49,775 bases of DNA from the NCBI GenBank assembly GCA_964541895.1, contig CAZISM010000031.1, positions 1-49,775 on the forward strand, in the 5' to 3' direction. Both the position numbers and the translations under genes were made by a program. Origin of the DNA: CAZISM01 sp964541895. Its GTDB lineage: Bacteria > Zhuqueibacterota > Zhuqueibacteria > Residuimicrobiales > Residuimicrobiaceae. Of this stretch, positions 27,647-35,280 are shown one piece after another (the first letter of the stretch is position 1; each line of letters starts with the position of its first letter). The notes below the pieces were generated by a model. It had not been told where the DNA came from. It did no database searches and saw nothing but the letters and a program-made list of their open reading frames with translations.

Positions 27647-28531
27647 ATGCTGTCGAGAAGAAACTTTTTTAAGACATCCGCTGTGGCTGTGGCCGGCACC
27701 ACCCTGGTCGGCCGCCAGGAACTCCAGGCCAAAGGCAAACTGGACGCCAGGACGCCGCTCAAGCTCGGCCTGGTGACATACAATCTCGCCAAAGACTGGG
27801 ACGTCGACACCATCATCAAGAACTGCACCGAGACCAAATTCGAAGCTGTGGAACTGCGCACCACCCATGCCCACAAAGTGGAAGTGGACCTGACCGCGGC
27901 GCAACGCCAGGAGGTGAAGAAAAAATTCGCCGACTCGGCCGTCAACCTGGCCAGCCTGGGTTCAGCGTACGAGTTCGATTCTCCGGATCCGGCGATTCTG
28001 CAAAAGAATGTGGAAGGGTGCAAGGCGTACATCCAGCTCGCGGCCGACGTGGGCGCCGAAGGGGTCAAGGTACGGCCGAACAATCTGCATACCAAGCAGG
28101 GCATCCCCGAAGAGGTCACGCTCAAGCAGATCGGCGAAACCATGGGCCAGCTGGGTGCGTTTGCGAAAAACTATGGTGTGGAGATTCGCTGCGAAGTGCA
28201 CGGCGCCGAGACCTGCCGGGTTCCGCGCATGAAAAAGATCCTGGATTACGCCGACAACGACAACGTTTTTGCCTGCTGGAATTCCAATCAGGCGGACCTG
28301 GAGGACGGCGGCCTGGAAGCCAATTTCAAACTGCTGGAAAAAAGGATCCATTTTGTGCATATGCGCGATCTGTATCTGGAAGAGTACCCCTGGCGCAAGA
28401 TGCTGCAGCTGTTGCGCAAGTCCGGTTATCAGGGCTATTGCTGCGCCGAATTGGGCGCAACCAGTCCCGATGCGTTGCGGGTGATGCGATATTATCGCGC
28501 GCTGTTCCTGGCCTATCAGGATCTGTTATAA
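27647..28531 (+). CDS. Tat-exported sugar phosphate isomerase/epimerase-like protein
   Basis: A 294-residue xylose isomerase-like TIM barrel. A twin-arginine signal is clear at the N-terminus: SRRNFF at residues 3-8, then a moderately hydrophobic stretch (TSAVAVAGTTLVG). Barrel features include FEAVELRTTH, GAEGVKVRPNN, GVEIRCEVHG, FACWNSNQ and VHMRDLYLEEYPW, with Glu/His positions usual for a metal site. ATG 27647 is chosen because GAGGAGG lies six bases before it. Such proteins are common in FCB bacteria that degrade polysaccharides; the substrate is unknown. It is followed by the bidirectional terminator. Confidence 0.85.
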   Translation: MLSRRNFFKTSAVAVAGTTLVGRQELQAKGKLDARTPLKLGLVTYNLAKDWDVDTIIKNCTETKFEAVELRTTHAHKVEVDLTAAQRQEVKKKFADSAVNLASLGSAYEFDSPDPAILQKNVEGCKAYIQLAADVGAEGVKVRPNNLHTKQGIPEEVTLKQIGETMGQLGAFAKNYGVEIRCEVHGAETCRVPRMKKILDYADNDNVFACWNSNQADLEDGGLEANFKLLEKRIHFVHMRDLYLEEYPWRKMLQLLRKSGYQGYCCAELGATSPDALRVMRYYRALFLAYQDLL

Positions 28532-28585
28532 TCAGCGCTGCGGCGACTTGGGTGGCCGGACCATCCCGGTTCGGCCCAACATCAT

Positions 28586-28623
28586 AAAAAAGGGGCGGTG
28601 ATTCTGCATCACCGCCCCTTTTT
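28586..28623. terminator. Bidirectional intrinsic terminator
   Basis: A perfect 11-base stem (GGGGCGGTGAT / ATCACCGCCCC, 28592-28602 and 28608-28618) with loop TCTGC. It is flanked by an A-run at 28586-28591 and a T-run at 28619-28623, so it works in both directions. It separates the convergent isomerase-like gene (plus) and ychF (minus). Confidence 0.92.
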
Positions 28624-28655
28624 CGTCTGCCACCACGGTCGAGCCGGGTGTGCCA

Positions 28656-29747
28656 TCAGGTCGCAAATCTAAAGTTGATGATATCGCCGTCCTGGACAAC
28701 GTACTCTTTGCCCTCCAGCCGCAGAACCGCGTCGCTGCGGCATTTGGCCATGTTGCCGCGCTGGATGAAATCCTGATACCCGACCACCTCTGCACGGATA
28801 AATCCCCGTTCAATATCGCTGTGGATTTCGCCGGCGGCTTGCGGCGCTTTGGTGTTGAGCGGAATCGTCCACGCCCGCGTTTCATCTTCACCTACCGTAA
28901 AGAACGAGATCAGCCCCAGCAGATCATAGGAGGCGCGAATCAGCTTGGCCATGGCCGCCTCCTTGATGCCGGCATCTTCGCGAAAGATTTGAGCCTCCTC
29001 TTCCGGCAGCTGCTGGATTTCCATCTCGATGCGGGCGGAAATCGGCAGCACAGCGGTGCGGGGCTGTTCGCTCCAGGGGGTGAACGGCTGCAGCACCACG
29101 GATTCGCGGGCGACCTCCTTTTCGTCGATGTTGATGACGAGGATCAACGGCTTTTGCGTGAGAAACTGGTAGCCGCGCACCATCAGCTCCTCCTCCGGTT
29201 CCAGGGTCAGCGTGCGCAGCGGCTTTTCTTCCTCAAGAAAGCCTTTGAATTTTTCCAGCAGGCTGTGCTCTTTGACGTCCTGATCGGTCTTGCGCACGCG
29301 CATCTGCTTTTTCAATCGTTCCATGCGATTCTCGATGATGGCGAGATCGCTGAGAATGAATTCGGACTGCACCCACTGCAGATCGCGTACGGGATCGACC
29401 GTATTGAGCGGGTGCGGCACGTTGTCATTTTTATGATGGCGGAGGATGAGCAGAATCGCATCCACCGTCCTGATCTGGCCGAGGAATTGATCGGAAAAGC
29501 CGCCCTTTTTGTTTTCATCCGCACTGAGGCCGGAAAGGTCGAGATATTCGATGGTGGCCGGCACATTTTTTTTCGGCTGGAAAATCGAATACAATGTATC
29601 CAGGCGTTCGTCCGGCACCTTGACGATGGAGTGCTGCGCTTCGGATTTACCCATGGCGTAGGCGCTGGTGCTGACGGCCGAACCGGTTAACGCATTAAAA
29701 AGCGTGGTTTTGCCCGAAAAGGGCAAACCGACAATGCCAATTTTCAT
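28656..29747 (-). CDS. ychF: Redox-regulated ATPase YchF
   Basis: A 363-residue Obg-like protein, the same length as in E. coli, that binds ATP rather than GTP and associates with ribosomes. GLPFSGKT (7-14) is the P-loop, YLDLSGL the G3-like motif, and NIDE sits at the position of the altered G4 (NKxE in GTPases, changed in YchF). The C-terminal TGS domain ends GDIINFRF. ATG 29747 gives the standard MKIGIVGLP start. It is transcribed alone, between the terminator and its own promoter. Confidence 0.94.
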   Translation of the reverse strand: MKIGIVGLPFSGKTTLFNALTGSAVSTSAYAMGKSEAQHSIVKVPDERLDTLYSIFQPKKNVPATIEYLDLSGLSADENKKGGFSDQFLGQIRTVDAILLILRHHKNDNVPHPLNTVDPVRDLQWVQSEFILSDLAIIENRMERLKKQMRVRKTDQDVKEHSLLEKFKGFLEEEKPLRTLTLEPEEELMVRGYQFLTQKPLILVINIDEKEVARESVVLQPFTPWSEQPRTAVLPISARIEMEIQQLPEEEAQIFREDAGIKEAAMAKLIRASYDLLGLISFFTVGEDETRAWTIPLNTKAPQAAGEIHSDIERGFIRAEVVGYQDFIQRGNMAKCRSDAVLRLEGKEYVVQDGDIINFRFAT

Positions 29748-29778
29748 AATGGTCCTCTATCCGTGTTTTTTCGGGAAT

Positions 29779-29807
29779 AATATAGGCCTTGCAGACGCGA
29801 TAAGCAA
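29779..29807 (-). promoter_or_regulatory. Sigma-70 promoter of ychF
   Basis: On the minus strand TTGCTT (29802-29807) and TATATT (29779-29784) are separated by 17 bases. Transcription would start near 29772, giving a leader of about 25 bases before ATG 29747. Confidence 0.5.
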
Positions 29808-29911
29808 TACCTTTTTCGTCATTCGCGTCACCGGCCTGCGGCGGCGGAAAAAGATGGTTTTAATATTCCGGAAAAATTCGCATATTATACAAATTGTACA
29901 GGGAACTGCAT

Positions 29912-30736
29912 ATGCTTGAACGTAAGAAAACCGGCTCTATGGTGTGCCCGAACTGCGGGCGGCTGATCTCGGTCAACGCGCCCTCCTGCATGCACTGCGG
30001 CAGAAAAAATCCCGGCTTGTGGGGCTATGGACCCGCTCTCAGCCGCTGGCTGGCCCGCTTTAGCGGCCTGGTGCCGCTGCTCACCACCGTCTGTATCGCG
30101 CTGTTTGTAATTTCCGTTGTTCTCGACCTGCTCACCAACGCCCGGCACCAGCCGCTGTCGTCCGTTTGGGCGCCGGGTCTTGAAAGCCTGTATCGGCTCG
30201 GCATAACGGGCCGTTATGCCTTCAGTCACGGCCGCTGGTGGACGTTGATCACCGCCGTGTACCTGCACGGCGGCATTCTGCATATTCTCTTTAACATCCT
30301 GTGGCTGCGCCAACTGGGCTATATGCTGGAAGAGCTGTTCGGCACCTCGCGGACGTTTATCATCTTTACCCTGGCCGGCATCGCCGGTTTTGTGATCTCG
30401 GTCGCCATGGGCTCCATGTTCACCCTGGGCGGTTCCGGCGCCATCTTTGGCATGCTGGGCGCCCTGATCTATTATGGCCGTAGGCGCGGCGGCTATTTCG
30501 GCGCCGCCATATTCCGCCAGGTCGGCAGCTGGGCTATTATGGCGTTTATTTTTGGCTTTCTCTTTCCCAATATCGATAACTGGGCCCATTTCGGCGGTTT
30601 TATCGGCGGCTATCTCAGCGCCATGCTGTTGGGCTATCGTGAAATCCGCGCCGAAAAATCCGTGGATCGCTATGCCGCACTCCTGTTGCTGGTGCTGACC
30701 GTGCTGGCTTTTATCATGGTGGCGGTTACGTTTTAG
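29912..30736 (+). CDS. Rhomboid-family intramembrane serine protease with zinc ribbon
   Basis: A 274-residue membrane protein. Residues 12-29 form a zinc ribbon (CPNCG ... CMHCG, Cys12, 15, 26, 29), then at least six hydrophobic segments. The catalytic pair is Ser175 in GGSGAIFG and His226 in WAHFGGFIGG; HILFNILWL is the conserved histidine/asparagine helix. ATG 29912 with AGGGAA upstream is preferred to a TTG six codons earlier. Rhomboids cut membrane proteins within or next to the bilayer; the substrate is unknown. It is divergent from ychF and followed by a glycosyltransferase. Confidence 0.9.
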   Translation: MLERKKTGSMVCPNCGRLISVNAPSCMHCGRKNPGLWGYGPALSRWLARFSGLVPLLTTVCIALFVISVVLDLLTNARHQPLSSVWAPGLESLYRLGITGRYAFSHGRWWTLITAVYLHGGILHILFNILWLRQLGYMLEELFGTSRTFIIFTLAGIAGFVISVAMGSMFTLGGSGAIFGMLGALIYYGRRRGGYFGAAIFRQVGSWAIMAFIFGFLFPNIDNWAHFGGFIGGYLSAMLLGYREIRAEKSVDRYAALLLLVLTVLAFIMVAVTF

Positions 30737-30800
30737 CTGCGACCGGTTGTTTAACAAAGGTACCCAGAGGCCGGAGTCGCCTTCCGGGAGGATCAGATCT

Positions 30801-31637
30801 GTGCGGATCAGTGTCATCATTCCTACCTATAATCGCTCCACGCTGACGGTCCAAGCCCTGGAATCGGTGCTGGGGCAAAGCCGGCTGCCTGAGGAAGTGA
30901 TTATAGTGGATGATGGCTCTACGGATGATACCGCCGCGGCGCTGCAGCCGTACCGGCAGCGAGTGCGCTATGTGACGCACGCCCATGCCGGCGTCTCTGC
31001 CAGCCGCAATGCGGGCGTCAGAGTGGCGCAGGGAGAATGGCTGGCTTTTCTGGACTCGGATGATCTCTGGCGCTCTGATAAACTGCAGCGGCAATGCGAA
31101 GAGCTGCAGCGTTCCGCCGGGAGCGTTGTCTGCTACACCGATGAAGAGTGGCGGCGCGACGGCCACTGGCTGAATCAGAGCAAACATCATCGCAAAATGT
31201 CCGGCTGGATTTATCAGCATTGTTTACCGCTGTGCATTATCAGCCCATCGTCGGTCCTGCTGCACCGTCGCGTCTTTGACCAGGTGGGCCTGTTCGATGA
31301 AGAGCTGCCGGCGTGCGAAGATTACGATCTGTGGTTGCGGGTCTCGCTGCATTTCCCCGTGCTCTTTATCCCCGAGCGATTGATCGTAAAAAGAGCGGGG
31401 CCCTGGCCGCAGTTGTCCATGCAGCACAGCCTGGATAGGTATCGGATCATGGCGTTGACCCATGTTCTGGAAAAGGAAAAGCTGTCGGCTCCAGATCGTC
31501 AGCAGACCCTGGCCGTGCTGCAGGAAAAATGCCGGATCTATAGTTTGGGATGCCGCAAGCATGAGCGGCTGCAGGAGGCCGACTGGGCGGATCACATTGC
31601 CGCAGCCTATCCTGCTGCGCATGCGAACACTTTTTAA
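30801..31637 (+). CDS. Glycosyltransferase family 2
   Basis: A 278-residue GT-A enzyme that transfers a sugar from a nucleotide donor. ISVIIPTYNRSTLTVQALE opens the fold, VDDGSTDDT binds the nucleotide, LDSDDLWR is the DxD metal site, and LPACEDYDLWLRVS carries the ED motif with the catalytic base. The GTG at 30801 is preceded by GGGAGG, whereas an earlier ATG adds 18 unlikely residues. No membrane anchor is seen. It probably acts in surface polysaccharide synthesis. Repeats follow directly after its stop. Confidence 0.88.
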   Translation: MRISVIIPTYNRSTLTVQALESVLGQSRLPEEVIIVDDGSTDDTAAALQPYRQRVRYVTHAHAGVSASRNAGVRVAQGEWLAFLDSDDLWRSDKLQRQCEELQRSAGSVVCYTDEEWRRDGHWLNQSKHHRKMSGWIYQHCLPLCIISPSSVLLHRRVFDQVGLFDEELPACEDYDLWLRVSLHFPVLFIPERLIVKRAGPWPQLSMQHSLDRYRIMALTHVLEKEKLSAPDRQQTLAVLQEKCRIYSLGCRKHERLQEADWADHIAAAYPAAHANTF

Positions 31638-31640
31638 TAT

Positions 31641-31777
31641 GCAGGGCGACCAACCTGGGCGCCCTACATGGAGCCAAAGTGTTCCTGAAAATTCTGAATT
31701 CAAACCTGGTCAAAAAATGTAGGGCGACGAGTTTGGTCGCCGTCTTGGAGCGCCGAGGGTTCCTGAAAAAGTACTGT
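31641..31777. repeat. Two tandem REP-like hairpin units
   Basis: Two related units of roughly 50-60 bases follow the glycosyltransferase stop. Unit 1 (31641-31690) has AGGGCGACC (31643-31651) facing GGGCGCCCT (31657-31665) with one mismatch; unit 2 (31719-31777) has GGCGAC (31723-31728) facing GTCGCC (31736-31741). Each is followed by a TGGAGC box and then GTTCCTGAAAA. The second ends CTGAAAAAGTACTGT, which recurs with one change (CTGAAAAAGCACTGT) at 41505-41519. They look like a dispersed non-coding repeat family. Confidence 0.65.
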
Positions 31778-31867
31778 TAAACCCGCATCGTGGCCGATAG
31801 GATCGCCCGAGTTCCCATTGCTGCGGAATTCGGCTAAAACATGTTGCACAAACCAAGGATTCGACGC

Positions 31868-32308
31868 ATGCACATACGTCGGCTAAAATGGTTATGGCTG
31901 TTCGCTGTCGCCGGGTGTTGCAGCTGCCACTCGACAGCAGACGACCCAGCCCGGGTACGGGAAATCATAACCGCTTTTCATAGCGTGTTTGATCAAAAGA
32001 ATACGACGGCCCTGTGCACCATGGCCACAGCGGATATGCAGTGGTACACTCTCAACGGCAAGGTGATCCCGTGCGCTGAGCTGGCCTCTTTCTTTCAACC
32101 GCTGTTTGCCCGCTGGCTGAAGGTTCGCACCGAACTGAACGAGATTACCATAGAACAATCCGCTGAAATAGCGGTGGCGCGCTATAAAAGCCGGATGACG
32201 CTGACCTATGCCAACAACGAAACGGTGATGAACAATCTGCACACCATGGTGTTGAAGCGAGACCATCGCACCTGGCTGGTGTGGCAGCATCATATGTCAA
32301 CTGAATAA
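31868..32308 (+). CDS. Small lipoprotein with NTF2/SnoaL-like domain
   Basis: A 146-residue protein. The N-terminus is basic (MHIRRLK), hydrophobic (WLWLFAVAG), then Cys17 in VAGC, a lipobox. The mature part (VREIITAFHSVFDQKNTTALCTM, ending with a tryptophan-rich strand HRTWLVWQHH) has the helix-then-sheet look of SnoaL/DUF4440 NTF2-like domains. ATG 31868 is chosen for the upstream AAGGA and correct signal. Function unknown. It precedes a dehydrogenase gene by 14 bases. Confidence 0.7.
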   Translation: MHIRRLKWLWLFAVAGCCSCHSTADDPARVREIITAFHSVFDQKNTTALCTMATADMQWYTLNGKVIPCAELASFFQPLFARWLKVRTELNEITIEQSAEIAVARYKSRMTLTYANNETVMNNLHTMVLKRDHRTWLVWQHHMSTE

Positions 32309-32309
32309 C

Positions 32310-32325
32310 GGAGGACCGCGCCCTG
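32310..32325 (+). promoter_or_regulatory. Ribosome binding site and CTG start codon
   Basis: GGAGG at 32310-32314 is followed after eight bases by CTG (32323-32325), which opens the dehydrogenase frame. No ATG, GTG or TTG lies between the upstream in-frame TGA and the Rossmann motif. The first ATG (32356) is inside that motif. Confidence 0.6.
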
Positions 32326-33198
32326 GAACGTATCGGATTTGTCGGCCTGGGGATCATGGGCAAACCCATGTGTTTGAACCTGCTCAAAGCAGGATTCCCC
32401 TTGACCGTGTACAATCGTACCACCTCCCGGAGCGATGAAGTGGTGGCCGCCGGAGCCGGCCGGGCGGACTCGCCGCAACAGGTGGCTGAAAAATCGGATA
32501 TCATCATCACCATGGTCACCGACAGTCCGGATGTGGAGCAGGTGATCATGGCGGCGAACGGCGTGCTGAACGGTTTAAAAGCCGGCTCTGTAGTCATCGA
32601 TATGAGCACGATCTCGCCGTCGGTGACGCGCCACCTCGCTGAAGAGATAAGGCAAAGAGGCTGCTCGATGCTGGATGCACCGGTCAGCGGCGGCGACGTC
32701 GGCGCCAAAGCCGGCACCTTGGCCATCATGGTGGGCGGCGATGCGCAGGTCCTGGAACGCTGCCGGCCGGTGCTGCAGGCTATGGGCAAAACCATCACCC
32801 ATGTCGGCGGGCCCGGCATGGGCCAAACGGTCAAGCTGTGTAATCAGATACTGGTCTCGGTCACCAATCTGGCTGTGAGCGAAGCCGTGCGTTTTGCGCA
32901 ACAGGCGGGCGTCGATCCGTTGACCATGATCGAAGCCACCAAAAACGGTGCCGCCGGTTCCTGGCAGCTGAGCAACCTGGGGCCGCGCATGGCGCAGGAA
33001 GATTTTGCGCCCGGCTTTATGATCGATTTGCAGCAAAAGGATTTGCGTCTGGCGCTGCAGGCGGCGTATGAGATGCAACTGCCCATGCCGGCCGTGGCGA
33101 TGGTGCATCAGCTCTTTTCCGCCTGCCAGGCCCGTGGCCAAGGCCGCGAGGGCACCCAGGCGCTGATAAAATCCTTGCGCGCGCTGGCGGGGAAATGA
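32323..33198 (+). CDS. Beta-hydroxyacid dehydrogenase (GarR/3-HIBADH family)
   Basis: A 291-residue NAD(P)-dependent enzyme that oxidises 3-hydroxyisobutyrate-like or reduces tartronate semialdehyde-like substrates. The fold opens ERIGFVGLGIMGKPM with Gly8, Gly10 and Gly13 of GxGxxG; DAPVSGGDVGAKAGTL is the substrate-binding signature and Lys171 in GQTVKLCNQ the catalytic lysine, at its usual position. The only start that keeps the nucleotide site is CTG 32323, which has GGAGG eight bases upstream. The last residues of the small lipoprotein gene lie 14 bases before. GarR and glyoxylate-reductase-like roles cannot be separated. Confidence 0.88.
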   Translation: MERIGFVGLGIMGKPMCLNLLKAGFPLTVYNRTTSRSDEVVAAGAGRADSPQQVAEKSDIIITMVTDSPDVEQVIMAANGVLNGLKAGSVVIDMSTISPSVTRHLAEEIRQRGCSMLDAPVSGGDVGAKAGTLAIMVGGDAQVLERCRPVLQAMGKTITHVGGPGMGQTVKLCNQILVSVTNLAVSEAVRFAQQAGVDPLTMIEATKNGAAGSWQLSNLGPRMAQEDFAPGFMIDLQQKDLRLALQAAYEMQLPMPAVAMVHQLFSACQARGQGREGTQALIKSLRALAGK

Positions 33199-33313
33199 CC
33201 GGCAACCTGTGTCGTTGCAGTCGAAGGATCGAACAAATCCATCCGCACTCGTCATTCAGTGAGTGTATGTTTGGGAATGTGAATGGGTGGTAGACTCTAA
33301 TTGAGAGTGGGCG

Positions 33314-35113
33314 GTGCGACGTTTAATTCATTACCTTCCTTATGTTCTTCTCGGATCCTGTATAGAGTTGTGGGCCGCCGAAGCACACCGCTCTATTACC
33401 TATTTCCCTTCAGCCAACGGGCTTTCCTACTTTAGCTTTAATCTGCAAAAAGGCGTGATCGATGCCTTTTATCCGCATGTCAATGACGATTGGGATGTCA
33501 ACGAGCACACGCCGAATCTGGTGCAGGCGATCGGCTATCGCTTAAAAATCGGCGGCCGCTCCATCGATCTGGCCAGAGCGCCGGTGAAGCGCAGCGGCTA
33601 TATCAACGGCACCGGCATCATCCGGCTCGAGCAGCAGTTGGACAAGATCGACCTGGTCTCCTACATCTGGTCACCCATGATTATGGAATACAAAGTGATT
33701 TTTTGGGTCATCCAGGTGCGGGATGCGGCCCGCTATCGTTTGAGCGTGGACCATTTTGTGCCCTACGTCGATCCGCCCATGCGCGAACTCGCCACCCTGG
33801 TGCGCGAAACCTGGGACGGCAACGATCTCTGGCTGTGCTACAGCGTGGTCTATACCTACGGACTGGCGCCGCCGTTCATTCAAAAAATCACCACCGAATT
33901 ATACAAGGCCGAGGGCAAGCGACTGGTCGAAGCGGAACAGCGTTGGTGGATGCATTGGCACCGGCTGGGCAAAGAACCGGCGAGCATCATCCGCAAAAAA
34001 CACGATGTCTTTCTGCAGTCAGCGGCTTTTATAAAAATGGCCCAATGCCGCGAGCCGGGCCCCGGCTTTGGCCAGATCGTCAATGCCCTCGCACCTTTTA
34101 GCGATAACGTTGCCGTGACCCGGGATATGGCCTACAGCATCATCGCCCTGGTCAGGACCGGCCATTTCATCGAAGCCCGTTCGGCTCTGAAATTTATGCT
34201 CTACGCCAATGCCGGTTCGTTCAAGGATTATAAAGTGGGCTCCCGGCAGTGGGGGTTGGGCCGCAACTATGTGGTTTCGCTCTCGCATTACGCCGGCACC
34301 GGCTATGAACGCGCCGCAGCGCTGGGCGAAACGCCGGCGCTCTATTATGCCAGCCACCCGCTCTTTCTCTGGGCGCTGCATGAATATTACAAACACAGCT
34401 CCGACCGCCCCTTTCTCGATCAGGTCTGGTCCATCGTCAAAGGCTATGTTCTCGAGCCCATGATCAGCTGCCTGGACAGCCAGGATCTCATGCGCGCGGA
34501 TTCGGGATTATGGGATGTGGCGGCGCCGGGGGAACAGTTTACCTTTACGTCGGCCAGCGTCTACCAGGGCTTGACCAGTGCGGCGGTGCTCGCCCAGACC
34601 CTGGACGACGCCGAGACCGTACGCCGCTGCACCCGCCTGGCCAATAAAGTCCGCGAAAGCATCCTGACACGCCTGACCTTTGGCAAATCCAGGGTGCTGC
34701 GACGCAGCCTGGAGTCGAAAACATTTCCGGATATCCTTGACGCCAGCACCCTGGAAACCGTGAACTGGCAGATCCTGCGGCCGGACTGGAAATCGGCGCG
34801 CTCCACCCTTCAGGCGGTTCAATCCTATCTGCGCGTCGGCGGCGCTGAACGCGGATTCGCCCTGGGATACCGGGACAGAACCACTCTCGGCCCCGAACAT
34901 CTCTTCGCCAGCCTGCGCGCCGTCGAAGCCATGCAGATTATGAAACGTAAAAAAGAGGCGCAGCCGGTTCTCGATTGGATTGTGGATCAGGCCGCACTCA
35001 ACGGTGAAATGATTCCAGAGTACTTTGATGCAGGGACCGGCCGCTACCTCGGACTCTATCCGGTCATCGGTATGGGCGCCGGCGCCTTTATCCTGGCCGC
35101 GCTGGCCAATTAG
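33314..35113 (+). CDS. Exported GH15-like (alpha/alpha)6 glycosidase
   Basis: A 599-residue protein with a short signal (HYLPYVLLGSCIELWAAEA). The middle and C-terminal regions have the repeated helix pairs of an (alpha/alpha)6 barrel, such as VTRDMAYSIIALVRTGHF, LFLWALHEYYKHSSDR, DSGLWD and PEHLFASLRAVEAM with a final GEMIPEYFD. These resemble glucoamylase-type GH15 and related families. The N-terminal part looks like the beta-sandwich that precedes the barrel in GH15. Start GTG 33314 is weakly supported by sequence. Substrate, probably an alpha-linked glucan or another exopolysaccharide, is inferred. Confidence 0.68.
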   Translation: MRRLIHYLPYVLLGSCIELWAAEAHRSITYFPSANGLSYFSFNLQKGVIDAFYPHVNDDWDVNEHTPNLVQAIGYRLKIGGRSIDLARAPVKRSGYINGTGIIRLEQQLDKIDLVSYIWSPMIMEYKVIFWVIQVRDAARYRLSVDHFVPYVDPPMRELATLVRETWDGNDLWLCYSVVYTYGLAPPFIQKITTELYKAEGKRLVEAEQRWWMHWHRLGKEPASIIRKKHDVFLQSAAFIKMAQCREPGPGFGQIVNALAPFSDNVAVTRDMAYSIIALVRTGHFIEARSALKFMLYANAGSFKDYKVGSRQWGLGRNYVVSLSHYAGTGYERAAALGETPALYYASHPLFLWALHEYYKHSSDRPFLDQVWSIVKGYVLEPMISCLDSQDLMRADSGLWDVAAPGEQFTFTSASVYQGLTSAAVLAQTLDDAETVRRCTRLANKVRESILTRLTFGKSRVLRRSLESKTFPDILDASTLETVNWQILRPDWKSARSTLQAVQSYLRVGGAERGFALGYRDRTTLGPEHLFASLRAVEAMQIMKRKKEAQPVLDWIVDQAALNGEMIPEYFDAGTGRYLGLYPVIGMGAGAFILAALAN

Positions 35114-35280
35114 GAGAGCAGGTTGCGCTGGACAATTTGAATTTTTCTCTGTACATTTTCGTTATGGCAGCCGTCGCCGGGGCCGGCTGTTACATGACAT
35201 GGTTGACTTGACTCAAGCAGAGACAGACTTTGCGGCCGGCACAGGGACGCTGTGGCGGCATGAACGTCTGCAGAAAAGGT

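Noticed and set aside
28650..29690. A long plus-strand open frame opposite ychF
   Set aside because: It is antisense to a clear YchF protein and shows only low-complexity sequence.
29885..30820. A minus-strand open frame opposite the rhomboid gene
   Set aside because: It shows no family motif; the plus strand has a catalytic Ser/His pair and zinc ribbon.
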